Origin: Botryotinia globosa
Lineage: Eukaryota > Ascomycota > Leotiomycetes > Helotiales > Sclerotiniaceae
Direction of reading: 5' to 3'
NCBI GenBank assembly: GCA_014898425.1
Contig: RCSZ01000022.1
Span: forward strand, 265,942 to 329,941
Length of the DNA: 64,000 bases
Below, in pieces: positions 49,090 to 60,589 of this stretch (positions are counted from its first letter, which is position 1; every line of letters starts with the position of its first letter). Under the pieces are notes generated by a model that saw nothing but the letters and a program-made list of their open reading frames with translations, was not told the DNA's origin and did no database searches. Made by a program: the position numbers and the translations under genes.

Positions 49090-50137
49090 ATATAATTATT
49101 AATTAAAATTAAAAAACTTAATTTATTTCATTAAATTATTATAATTCAAAAAACAATTTTATATATATATTTATATTAAACTAATTTATTCTAATATATA
49201 AACCCTATGATTTTTAATTAAATCTAACAGAATTTTCTTTCTTTTTTATTTTTATAAAACTATTTCCTAAACCTTAAAAATCTTATTAAATTAATAATTA
49301 TTTTTTATAATTTGATTAAATAAAACTTACCCCTAAAAATTCCATATAAAACTAAAATTTCATTTACCCCAATAATATTTTATAAAATCGAACTCTAAAA
49401 TTTCTTATAGTTTTCTATATATTCTTTTTAATTTAATATTAATAAATATTTTTTTAATATTAAAATATAACTTATTATTATATAATCATATACTTTTTTA
49501 TTTTGCAAATCTAAACATTCCTATATATAAATTAATAATTAATCTTTTCTTTTAAAATATAATTAACTTATTATATTCTCTTTACTTAAAATATAATTTT
49601 TATTTGCTTTTTTAACCCATTCTTTATAATCCCCTAAATAATTCAATTCATTATATTAAATAAAATTAATATATATTATTAATAAAAAAAAAAAAAGAAA
49701 TATATTTTTAAATTATTTATATTATTAATACAAATAATATTATAAAAATCTCGAAAATCTTTAAAACTTTTTTTTTTATAATTTTTAATTAATTTTTAAT
49801 CTGAAATAATATTATTATATTTATAAAAATTTCGATATTCTAAATCAATAATTAATATAAAATGATATCCTAATTTATTCTTTTTCGCTTAATTAATTAA
49901 ATAAGATTTAATATTTTTAATATTTGCTTTTCGAAGTTTAAAATATATATAAATAATATTTTGTAAGCAATTGAAAGATTTAATATTAAAAGAATTATAT
50001 TTTAATTGATAAGTTATAATATACTGGATAAAAAACAAATCAATCATTTTTTTAAAAAAATTTAATAAAGAATAATTTAAAAAGATTTTTTTATAATAAA
50101 ATGTTTTTTTGTTTTTAGAAAAAGTAAAATAAAACAT
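49090..50137 (-). pseudogene. Decayed gene downstream of the telomere-linked helicase, unknown product
   Basis: The first 82 codons are open (50,137-49,889), starting MFYFTFSKNKKT. After a TAA at a likely Gln codon, the same frame continues with KKNKLGYHFILIIDLEYRNF and KSFKDFRDFYNIICINN to a homopolymer at about 49,690. Coding-like sequence resumes in another frame (GDYKEWVKKANKNYILS..., QECLDLQNKKVYDYIIISY, IIGVNEILVLYGIFRG). It ends near 49,090, about 350 codons in all. Nearly every break is TAA or TAG where Gln is plausible, the RIP signature. It has the same orientation as the helicase, 480 bp beyond its end, and could be a C-terminal part of it or a separate gene. No family recognised. 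Confidence 0.5.
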
Positions 50138-50620
50138 TTTAAATTGAAATTAGAAAGTAATTTTTATTAAAAAGAATATAAAATATAATAGTAATTTAAA
50201 GTATAATTGAATATTGATTGATAATTATTATATTTTTGAAAGAAAAAAAAGAAAGGAATTCTATATATTTATAGAAAAAAATACAAATCAAATTAAGATA
50301 AATTAATTTTAAATTTATTTTTTAATAATTTGAATATAAATAAGATTAAAATTATTCAATATAAATAAGATTAAAACTATTGATTATAAATTGAATTAAA
50401 ACTATTGAATATAAATAAGATTATAGTTTTTTTAAAGTTTTTTTATTTTAAAAAATAATAATAATTTTGAAAAAAATCAATTAGGATTGAGTTTATTAAA
50501 AATGAAATATTGATAATTTTTAATTATATTTAATTTGATATAATATAGAATTGAAAATATAATTATTTTATTAGATATTAAAATATTATATAATTTTAAA
50601 TAATATTTTTAGATAATTAA

Positions 50621-51688
50621 TCAATCTGATAAATCAATATTTAAATCATTTATATTTAAATCATTTATATTATAACCTAATAAATTAGTAGAATCATTTA
50701 TATTATTTTCAATTTCTTCATTAATATTTTCATTAATATTTTCTTTATTATTTTCATTAATATTTTTATTAATATTTTCATTAGTATTTTCATCAATATT
50801 TTCATTAATATTTTCATTAATATTTTTATTAATATTTTCATTAGTATTTTCATCAATATTTTCATTAATATTTTCTTCAATATTTTCATTAATATTCTCT
50901 TCAGATTTATAATCTGAATATTCATTTTCTAATTCTTCGAAATCCGAATTCAAAGAATCTAATAAATAATTTAAATTAAATCTTTTATTATTAAATTCAT
51001 CTTCTTCAATTTCATTAGGAAAATTTGATTTATTAATTAATTCTTTTTTTTCTTTATAATCTATAAAAAGTAATATTGTATTATATAATTCATTTTTATT
51101 ATAATATAATTCTAAATTAAATATAATTCTAAAAATATTTATTATATAATATAAGACTTCTTTATCAAATAAAGAATTATAATAATAATTTAATTTTTTT
51201 AATTCTTTTGAATCAATAATTCTATTAGAAATAAAATCTAAGAATTTATTTAAATTGTTATTAAATTGAATTACTTTATATGAAGATAATTTATTAAATT
51301 TAAATAAAATTAATAAAATTAGAATCATAAATTTATAATCAATACAAGCTGATTTATAACTAGTTTTTCTTGAAAAACAAAATTGATTAGGTAATAAATA
51401 TTGAGGATATATTAATTTAGATTTAATTAAATTAATTCTTTTATTATTATCTATATATTTATAAATGATTTTAAAAGATTCAGGTAATTTTTTTAAAATT
51501 GATTTAATATAAGAACATTTTAATAAAATATAATCTGAAATTAATTTATTTTGATTTATTGAATAATATAAACAAATATATTTATAAAAATTTAATTTTT
51601 CTGATATTAAAACAAATATTTTTCTTTTTTCAATTTGATTATAAATTTTAACTTTCTTTTTATATTCATTTTCTAATTGAATTTTCAA
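50621..51688 (-). pseudogene. TLH C-terminal region with (NINEN) repeat tail
   Basis: 355 codons open. It includes NQFCFSRKTSYKSACIDYKF and LYYIINIFRIIFNLELYYNK in a helical region, then an acidic part. After that come about 80 residues built of ENINENI/ENTNENINKN repeats (50,700-50,925) and a final NDLNINDLNIDLSD. The DNA repeat TTCATTAATATT gives a shadow frame that should be ignored. Function unknown. Confidence 0.55.
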
Positions 51689-52479
51689 TTCTATATCCTT
51701 TAAATCATTTTCTTTAATATTATTCCAAATATATTTATTTGAATGATTTGAATTTAAATCTATTTCAATATTTTCTTTAATATTTTTATTAAAACTCTTT
51801 GAAATATTATTATTAATATTTTCAATTGAATTATATTTATTTATAATATTATTTTCAAAGAAATTAAATTTTAAAAATATTTGAATATTATAAAAAAAAT
51901 CTTTTTTATAAATATTTTGAAGAAAATATATAAATCTAATCTAATCTTCTATATTCAATGTTTTACCTTTATATTTATTATTTTCAGATTCTAAATCTTT
52001 AATATTTAAAAGATTTTCTTTTATAATATATTAATAATCATATTAATTCAATTTAATTTTTTTATTAAAATATATATTATTAGAATAATAATATTACCAA
52101 CAATAGCTTCTATTTAATAATCTTTCTTTTTTTATAAATCTTTCAAAATCTCTAAACTTTAATAAGAAATCATTTTTATTTGAATTTAAATATTTAGGAA
52201 TAATATATTTAGAAGCATTTTCGAAATCTTTATTATTTAAATAATTTAAACAATAATCTTTATATTCTTTAAATTTATTTTTTAAATTATAAAAGAAATC
52301 AATATTATCATTCGAATTTTGTATTAAATTAAATTTTGTTTTATTTATAATATTTGATTTATTTATATATAAACTATATAAAAATAAATCCGAAATATAA
52401 GAATCTAAATTTCGATTATTAAAAAAGCTTTTTAATATATTTCGATAACAATTAATATTTAATAAAAATAATTTTAAAT

Positions 52480-53040
52480 ATTTATAATCTTCTTTTTTAA
52501 AATTTTTAATAATTTGATTGTTTTTAAAATCTATTTTATATTTTTTAGAATATAAAGATTTATTTAAAATAATAAATACTTTACTAAATTTATTATCTCT
52601 TCCAATATATCCAATTTCTTAATCTAAATTTATTAAAAAATATATTAAATCAAAATAAATTGAATATTTAATATTTTTAATATTTATTCTTATCTTAATA
52701 ATATTAATAGAAATAATAATATTAGAATCAGAATTATTAATAAATTCATTTAAAATTTGGTCTTTTTTTTCTTTTTTATTATAATAAATTAATAAATTGA
52801 ATTCTTTTTTTAATAATTCACAATTTTTAATCGAATTAACAAATATAATAATCTTTTTATCTTTATTTAATAAAGATTTTAATTTATTTAATAATTCTTT
52901 TAAAATAAATAATTCATTTTTATCTTTATTAATTTCTTTAATAATATAGGAAATATTTTTTCGAATAGTAAATCCTCTAATTAATTTATTTTGAAATAAA
53001 AAGAATTCTTTATTCAATAAAGAATATAATATATTTAAAA
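52480..53040 (-). pseudogene. TLH helicase C-terminal lobe
   Basis: DKKIIIFVNSIKNCELLKKE is motif IV. The KKEKKDQILNEFIN segment and IIISINIIKIRINIKNIKYS are motif V (TN..GIN..NI expected). Then comes YFLINLD, a stop at the Gln of motif VI, and EIGYIGRDN. The pattern Q-E-x-G-R-x-G-R-D is typical of RecQ helicases. Confidence 0.75.
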
Positions 53041-53116
53041 TTATAATAAAAATAAAAACTATTTAATCAAATAAATGAATATTTTTATTAATTATTAATA
53101 ATTTTATTCTATAAAC

Positions 53117-53756
53117 TTATTCTAATATAAATAAATGAATTTTATTAAAAAATATAGTAATTTCAATATTTTTATTTTTTAATAAATTTATAAAAGATAA
53201 AAATTTATTATTAATAATATTATAAGAATTTAATATTATAATATTATATAATGATATATCATTATTTTCGTTATATAATCTAATTGATAATCCTTTAGTT
53301 ATTCCTTCTTTTAAAATATTATTATTTAAACTAATTCTAAAAGAAATAATAAAATATTTTTTATTAGGATATATAAAAGAAGGTAATAAAAATAATAAGC
53401 TTTTTCCACTTCTAATTTTATTGATATATATAATATAAAGTGTTTTTTTTAATAGAATTTCTTTTAAAGTTTTTTTTTGAACTTCGCTTTTAAATTTCAC
53501 TATTAAAATCTTTAAAAAAAGATTTTAAATAAAATCTTAATTTATTTGAATCTAAATTTAAATTATTAGGATTTAATAATTCCAAGGTTTCTTTTTGATC
53601 ATTTAAATTTGATAAAATTTTAAAATTATTATTATTATATAAATTTAAATCTGTTTCAATATTTGATTTTAATTTTTTGGATTTATTAAAACTAATATTA
53701 GATAATTGTTTTTTATATGAATTTTTAATATTAATTTCTTTATTTGAGTTTTTCAA
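53117..53756 (-). pseudogene. TLH helicase ATPase lobe
   Basis: Two overlapping open pieces. The Q-motif area (FKSEVQKKTLKEIL) precedes motif I (YINKIRSGKSLLFLLPSF), then motif Ia (YFIISFRISLNNNILKEG), then motif II (EITIFFNKIHLF). The first Gly of GSGKS is Arg, and motif II Asp and Glu are Asn and Lys. A stop follows motif II at 53,117. Confidence 0.75.
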
Positions 53757-54398
53757 TAAATCAAAATATTTAAAATAATTAATATTAAATTCTTTTGCTT
53801 TATTTTCTAATATATAATTAATATCTAAATTCTGAAGTTAATTATAATATGAATTAGCTATTTTAGAATTATGATTAGTTAACAAATCCCCAATTTCTTT
53901 GAATTCTTTTTTATTAGAGCTTTTTAAATTAAAATCAGAATTAATTCGATTTTTAATTATATAAATAATAAATTGATGCTAAGGATTTAAAGTAATTTTA
54001 TTATCAATATTTAATTGGGTTTCTCTTTTTAATATTAATAATAAATAATTATTATGAAATAAAGAATCCTTTTTTTCAAATAAATAATTCGAATATTCAA
54101 TATTAAAATAATAATTATAAATAAAATTATTAAATAAAATAAATAATAATAAATAGGTTTTTAAAATTTGAGATAATTTTGGATTTAAAAATTTAATATT
54201 ATTAATATCTTTTCTAATCTTATTCCATGTTTTTGAATATTTAGTGAATATTCTAATATAATTAGTTTTAGAATTAATAAAAATATTTCGATTTTTAATT
54301 AATAAATTATTTCGAAATTTAATAATTAATAATTCAATACCTCTAATAGATACATTATTAATAATATAAATTGCAATTAATAATAAATCTAAAAATCT

Positions 54399-55601
54399 TT
54401 ACTTATTTTTTATATAATTATTAATAGTAATTGAATTAAATTCAATTTTATTATTTTCTAAGTTACATGATTTAATTAGTTTTTTAGAGATTATTGTAAA
54501 AGGATTTAAAGCTTTTTCAATTAAAAACTTATTATATAAATCTAGATTTTGAGTTTTAGTATTATAATTTATAAAATAAAACCTTAATTTATTATTTGTA
54601 TAATTATCTTCTAATTTATTAATAATAGAATTCAAATCTAAATTAATATTATTTGGATTTAAAAATAATAAATCATTAAATAAAATATTTTCTAATTTAA
54701 TATTTAAATTATTAAACCATATTTTTAATTTATTAATTAATATTTGCTTATTATCAATACTAACAATATTATTATTTATATCATTAATTCTATTATCTTT
54801 TTTATTATTTATTTGAATATTTAAAGTATAAGCTCGAATTTGAATTAATTTTTTAAAATAATTATTAGATTGATTAATAATTAATTTAGTATAATATTTA
54901 TAAAATATATTATTTAAAATTAAATTTAATATAGAATTAATAGTTTTAGATTTTAAATATTGATTTTGAATATATTTTAAAAATATTAATTTAAATCTAT
55001 ATAATAAACAACTATAATATTTAGAAATAGTACTTTCTTCTTTTAAATTATTATTATTTATATCAATTGATAAAATGATTAAATAAGTTATTATAGGACT
55101 ATTAAAAACAGGATTTTCTTTTAAATTTATTTGATTTAATTCTTGTTTTAAAGTTTTAATAAAAAATAAAATAATTAAATCTTCAATAAATAATTCTTCT
55201 TTTTTATATTTATTAGATTCTTTTGATAATTGAGTTAATAATATTGCTTTAGTATATATTAATTTTAAAATTTTATAAACATTTTTAATATAAAGTTGTA
55301 TACTATAATAAATATTATTAAGATTTTCTTTTTCAATTTCAATATTTATTAAATATCTCATTAAATAAATTAAATTTATATTAAAAAATTTATAATATTT
55401 TTTTTTTGTATTAGATTCTAATAAAATAAATAATCTTAATTCTTTTTTTTCGGGATTTTCAGTTATTAAACTTTGTAATAAAGATTTATTATAATTATTA
55501 ATTAAAGATTCTAATTTATATAATAAATTTATACAAATATTATATACTAAAATTTCTTCAGAATCTTTAGATTTTTTAATATAATCTAATAAATTTATCA
55601 A
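54399..55601 (-). pseudogene. TLH middle region, 400-codon open frame
   Basis: It is helical and rich in Leu/Ile/Asn/Lys. It contains NPVFNSPIITYLIILSID followed by LKEESTISKYYSCLLYRFKL, matching the NP..SP.V..LA.LGID...........Y...LS...Y..RL segment found between DUF3505 and the helicase in fungal TLH proteins. It stays open for 400 codons despite extreme AT content and still contains many CAA codons. That is unlike RIP-saturated DNA nearby. Confidence 0.6.
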
Positions 55602-55625
55602 ATCTTTATCATTAAAATAATTATT

Positions 55626-56246
55626 TTATTTTAAATTATATAAGAATCCTAATAATTCAATTCTTTTATTAATATTAATATTATTAATAGCTTGAAATAA
55701 ATCATTATTTCTTTTTTCAAAAAAGTTATTAATAAATAAATTTTTATTTGAATTTATTATTTGAATTGAATTTTCTTTAATAATAAAATAAAATAATTTA
55801 TTATAAATAGAATTAAATATTTGTAATTTAATATTAGATTGAAAATACAAATCAAAGAATGATTTATTTTTTGAATTAGGATTTTTAATATTATATATAA
55901 AATTTAAATATATTTTTAATAATTTAAAATTGATAGTTTTATATTTATTACAAATTAAACATTATATATTATTAAAAATAATAAATAATTCTTTAAATAA
56001 ATATTTATTATTTTGAATAACTAAATCAGAATTTAATTTATTAATTTCTAACTTTTCTAAATATTCAATTTTCAAATCATTTATATCAATATTAAGATTA
56101 TTAATATATTTTTCAGTTTTTTTTATATGATTTATAATAGAATCAATATTATCGAAATATAATAAATATTCAGAACAAAATAATAATTTAAATTCTTTAT
56201 TATAATTAATAAATTGATAAATTAATATATTTTCTGTAAAAAACAT
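55626..56246 (-). pseudogene. TLH N-terminal OrsD/DUF3505-like region
   Basis: Starts MFFTENILIYQFINYNKEFK. FCSEYLLYFDNIDSIINHIK fits the first zinc-finger-like C..Y.......I..H pattern of DUF3505. After a TAA at 55,963 (probable CAA Gln), CLICNKYKT supplies a C-x2-C pair. The frame then runs to a stop at 55,626 before the next open piece. Assignment to DUF3505 rests on pattern and context. Confidence 0.6.
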
Positions 56247-56399
56247 ATTATATAAAAGAAGAATATTTAGAATTAGAAATTAGATTGAAATAGAATGTGA
56301 TTTAGATTGAATTTTTTTGAAGATGGAAGCTTTTTATTCTCTATTTATATTTTTTAAAAATGTATTTGAAATTTTTAATTTTAGTTTAATATATTTAAT

Positions 56400-56945
56400 A
56401 GAATAAGAATTCAAATATAAATTTTATTGAATATATTTAATATTGAATATATCTTAATATATTTAATATTGAATATATTTTAATATATTTAATATTGAAT
56501 ATATTCTAATATATTTAATATAAGATATATTCGAATTCATTTTATATAAAATATATTATAATATATTCTAATATATTTTAATATATTTTATATTAAATAT
56601 ATTCAATAAAATTTATGTTCGAATTCTTATTCTATTAAATATATTTAATAAAATTTATATTAAATATATTCAATAAAACTTATATTAAATATATTCAATA
56701 AAATTTATATTCGAATTCTTATTCTATTAAATATATTCAATAAAATTTATACTAAATATATTTAATATTAAATATATTCAATAAACTTATATTAAATATA
56801 TTAAATATATTCAATAAGTTTATATTAAGTATATTTAATATTAAATATATTCAATAAAACTTATATTGAATATATTTAATATAAGTTTATTGAATATATT
56901 TTATATTCAATATATTCATTACAATTTAAAATAAATTTTTTTTAG
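56400..56945. repeat. AT minisatellite (ATATTCAATAAAATTTATAT) between divergent frames
   Basis: About 550 bp of 20-40-nt units made of TTAATATTGAATATATT and ATATTCAATAAAATTTATAT, with occasional TTCGAATTCTTATTCT. Many units are self-complementary. It fills the intergenic space between the helicase start (56,246, minus) and the frame at 57,091 (plus), where a bidirectional promoter would lie. Confidence 0.8.
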
Positions 56946-57090
56946 AATTAATTAATTATAAATACTTTCTAGATTATCTTGATTTCCCTTCCTTAATTTA
57001 TTTCATTTTCATTTTTTTAATAAATTCAATATATATTATTAAATTTAAATATCAATATACTTGTTTGATTAAAATTATAAAATATAAAAA

Positions 57091-57516
57091 ATGCGATTCA
57101 ATAATCAAGTAATTATTCCTTATTATAAAAGTTATCAATTAAAAGATTTTAAAAATAAGTTTCTAAATAATTTCAATTCTTATAATATTGAATCTACAAA
57201 AAGTTTTAATTTTTTTACTTATAATATTAAACCATATAATTCTAAGAATGATATTATTTATATTAGTTTTATTAAAAATGATTTTTATAAAGAAAGAAAT
57301 CTAGAATATTTAATTGATTTAGTGAATTATAATTGATTACAAAATTATATATTAATAATTTATAATAATGAAACAAATAAATAGAATTTTTGGTTTAAAT
57401 CGGAATATAATAATTTTATAGAAAAGGAATCTGAAAATAATAATATTATTAATTTAGAATCTATTTATAAAACATTAGTATTAAATGAATTAGGTAAAAA
57501 ATTCTTAGATTATTAA
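57091..57516 (+). pseudogene. Decayed small gene divergent from the helicase, unknown product
   Basis: Starts MRFNNQVIIPYYKSY. It is open for 81 codons to a TGA at 57,334 (probable Trp TGG), then continues in the same frame with LQNYILIIYNNETNK, a TAG, NFWFKSEYNNFIEKESE and LESIYKTLVLNELGKKFLDY to TAA at 57,514. About 141 codons with two RIP-type nonsense changes. No membrane segment and no recognised family. A run of 23 A begins 6 nt after the stop. Confidence 0.45.
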
Positions 57517-57521
57517 ATCTT

Positions 57522-57544
57522 AAAAAAAAAAAAAAAAAAAAAAA
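57522..57544 (+). other. Poly(A) tract after the decayed frame
   Basis: 23 consecutive A directly 3' of the frame ending at 57,516. It could be a chance homopolymer in AT-rich DNA or the tail of a retroposed transcript. The remaining 57,545-58,013 is AT-rich without features. Confidence 0.5.
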
Positions 57545-58013
57545 GAGATTAAGAAAAACAATTGAAAATAGAAAAATTAAGATACAAAGTTTATAGTTTA
57601 AAGTTTAGAATTTAGAGCTTATAATTTATATATATATATATAATATAAATAGTATTATTATAATTATTTCTTTTTAATATATAATATTTTTTTATTTTAA
57701 AATAATAAATATTTTTACTTTATTTTTAAATAAATCAATTTATAAATCTATAAAATATTTCTTTTAAAAAAGCTTTATATTATTAATTATTTTTTAAATT
57801 TATCAATATATAATTTTTTGAATATTATAATTATAATCTTATATTATAATTGAATTTTAATAATTGAATTTAATTCTTTTTAAGAAAAGCTTAATTTTAA
57901 ATCTTTAAATATATTAATTTAATTTAGATTTAGAATTTCAAATTTAAGATTTAGATTTAATTTTTTTAATAATTCTTTTCAATTTTTAAACTATATTTAA
58001 TTTTAAATCTCAA

Positions 58014-58680
58014 AATCTAATTTTTGATTAGTATTTATTTATTGATTTATAATACAATAATACTTAAAATTAAAGTTTGATTTAAAGTTTAAATCTAATT
58101 TCAGTTAGTGTTTATTTATTGATTTATAATATAATAATATTTAAAATTAAAGTTCGATTTAAAGCTCAAATCTAATTTCAATCAGTACTTATTTATTGAT
58201 TTATAATATAATAATATTTAAAATTAAAGTTCGATTTAAAGTTCAAATTTAATTTCAATTAGTATTTATTTAATATTTAAAATTAAAGTTCGATTTAAAA
58301 TTCAAATCTAATTTCAGTTAGTGTTTATTTAATACTTAAAATTAAAATTCGATTTAAAATTTAAATCTAATTTCAATCAATACTTATTTAATATTTAAAA
58401 TTAAAATTCGATTTAAAGCTCAAATTTAATTTCAGTTAGTATTTATTTATTGATTTATAATACAATAATATTTAAAATTAAAGTTTGATTTAAAGTTCAA
58501 ATCTAATTTTAATTAGTATTTATTTATTGATTTATAATATAATAATATTTAAAATTAAAATTCAATTTAAAGTTCAAATCTAATTTCAATCAGTATTTAT
58601 TTAATATTTAAAATTAAAATTCGATTTAAAATTGAAATCTAATTTTAGTTAGTATTTATTTATTGATTTATAATATAATA
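58014..58680. repeat. Tandem repeat, 55/85-bp units
   Basis: About nine units of AATTTCAATCAGTATTTATT plus (in the long form) TATTGATTTATAATATAATA, then ATATTTAAAATTAAAGTTCG and ATTTAAAGTTCAAATCT. Long and short forms differ by the presence of the middle block. Unit differences are mostly transitions. The 67-codon frame at 58,663 begins in the last unit and has no support. Confidence 0.85.
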
Positions 58681-59037
58681 ATATTAGGATATAGATTTCA
58701 AATTATTATTTATATAATTAAATCTTACTTTTTAATAATTTTTCAATTCATTTTATTAAATATATTCACTTTTATTAATCTCATCAATCTTATTAAACTT
58801 TTTATTCATTTTATTCATTTTATTTATTTTATTCTTATTCTTATTCTTTTCTTTTTATTCTTTTAAAAATAAATAGAATTAATAAAATTCGAAAAATCCC
58901 TAAAAAATCTTTTCAACTTCAAATTTATTTAATAAAAAGAAAAGCTATTGAATAATAAAATACTAATAAATCTTTTTTTTAAATTTTTATTTATTTATAT
59001 ATAATATTCGAATTCTAATATAATATAAAAAATCATT

Positions 59038-60060
59038 AACCAATTAAAACTAGCTTAACATCAAAAATTATTCTTTTAAATCAATACATTCGTAAATTAA
59101 AAAGATTAAAAAAACCTCTCAATTCAATTCAATAAATAAATTCTAAATTCTTTTATTTAAAATTATTAATTATATTTTAAAAAACTTTTTTTTTTTGAAA
59201 AAAAACTTTTTATAAAATTCATTAATCGAATTTATAAAATTAATAATGATTTTGTATTAAAAATAACAAAAATTCAAAATAAGTTTAAAATTTCTTTTTT
59301 TTTTATAAAATTATTTTAAATTAAATTTAATTCTAATATTTTATAATTAGAACTTTTTAATTCTTTTAAATATAATATTTCTAATAAATTAAACAATTCA
59401 AAAGAAAACAATAATACTATAATAATTTCTTATTCTCTTAGTATTTTTATTATTTTTTTATTCTTTTATTATTATTTTATTTATTAATATATTTTCGAAT
59501 TAGATTCAAATGATTCGAATAAATCTAACCCTTTTAATTTTATTAATCTTTTTTCAAAAAATAATTCTAATAAAAAAGAAAAAGAAAAAGGAAATAAAGA
59601 AAAAGAAGAAAAAAAAGAAAAAGATATTTTTAATTCTTTTTATTATTAAATTATTTATTAATATTTTATTTTTATTTTAAAAGTATTTCAATTTTTTGAA
59701 TTAATTTTTATAAATTCTATAATTAAATCGATATTAGAAAATAGAAATATTAAAAAACAAAATATTTTAAATCTTTTTTTATTAATTTTATTATTAATTT
59801 TTTTATAAATTTTTTTTAATTTATATTTAGATTCGATTATAAATTAGAAATATCAAGAGATTCAATCTAATATCTTTATAAAAATTAATTCTAATTTGAA
59901 TAATTTTAATAATAAGTTTTAAATTAATCTTTTTTAATTATATATATTTTAATTAATAATAAAATAAAAATTATCAACAAGAGTTTTTTATAAATCTATT
60001 TCAAATAAAACAAGATTTTAATCAATATTTAGATTATTATAATAATAAGTTTTAAATATA
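59038..60060 (+). pseudogene. Decayed plus-strand gene with Lys/Glu-rich middle, unknown product
   Basis: One reading frame can be followed from about 59,038 to 59,935. It contains ITKIQNKFKISFFFIKL, ELDSNDSNKSNPFNFINLF, then a Lys/Glu repeat (NKKEKEKGNKEKEEKKEKD) and a hydrophobic IKKQNILNLFLLILLLIFL segment. Interruptions are TAA or TAG where Gln fits. A nearby frame continues with NYQQEFFINLFQIKQDFNQY to 60,060. Start not identifiable. This low rate of non-Gln stops over about 300 codons suggests a real former gene. Family unknown. 60,061-60,589 is AT-rich spacer. Confidence 0.4.
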
Positions 60061-60589
60061 TATTTCTTTTTATTATATTTTTTAAATTAATATTATTTAA
60101 ATTAATAAATTTAATTAATAATATCTTTATTTATATCTAAAGAATATAAATATTCAAATTAAAAATATAATTCTGATAATTAGTTTTATTTTTTATATAA
60201 GTTTTTATTATATTTATTATTAAAATAAAAAAGAAATATTAATATATATTATTTTATAAAAACTTCGAATTCTTTTTCAATTATATTTTGTTTGAATTGT
60301 TTTCAATTTTGTTTTTAATCTTGTTTTTAAATTGTATTTTATTTTAACTTTTCTTTTTTTTTAAATTTAAAAAATCTTAGAAAATTTTTATAAAAAAATC
60401 AATATAATAAAAATCTAAAATTAAAAAGATATAATGAAATTTAAAAGAAATAAAGTAAATAAATTAAACTTATTTAGAAAAATATATTTATTTTCCAAAA
60501 AAAGAAAGATAGAATAGAATCCGAAAGTAAAAAGGTAAAAGAAAATCTGAAGAGTAATTATTAATTTTATATAGTTTAGAATATAACTT

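Larger units (their letters stand above)
50621..56246 (-). pseudogene. Telomere-linked RecQ-like helicase (TLH type), RIP-damaged
   Basis: A minus-strand reading of about 1,870 codons, in several long open pieces (94, 74, 400, 88, 127, 132 and 355 codons), shows an OrsD/DUF3505-like N-terminus, a long helical middle and a RecQ-type helicase core. Motif I reads IRSGKSLLFLLPSF (GSGKS family, Lys-Ser kept). The Walker B position reads FFNKIHLF where FDEIH/DEAH is expected. The motif VI position reads stop-EIGYIGRDN where QEIGRIGRD is expected. These are G-to-A and C-to-T changes that abolish ATPase and arginine-finger residues. Fungal TLH genes sit in subtelomeres, as here. The gene points away from the telomere. 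Base composition is extreme (Asn/Ile/Lys/Leu dominate) yet stop density is low compared with the transposons. Confidence 0.82.
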
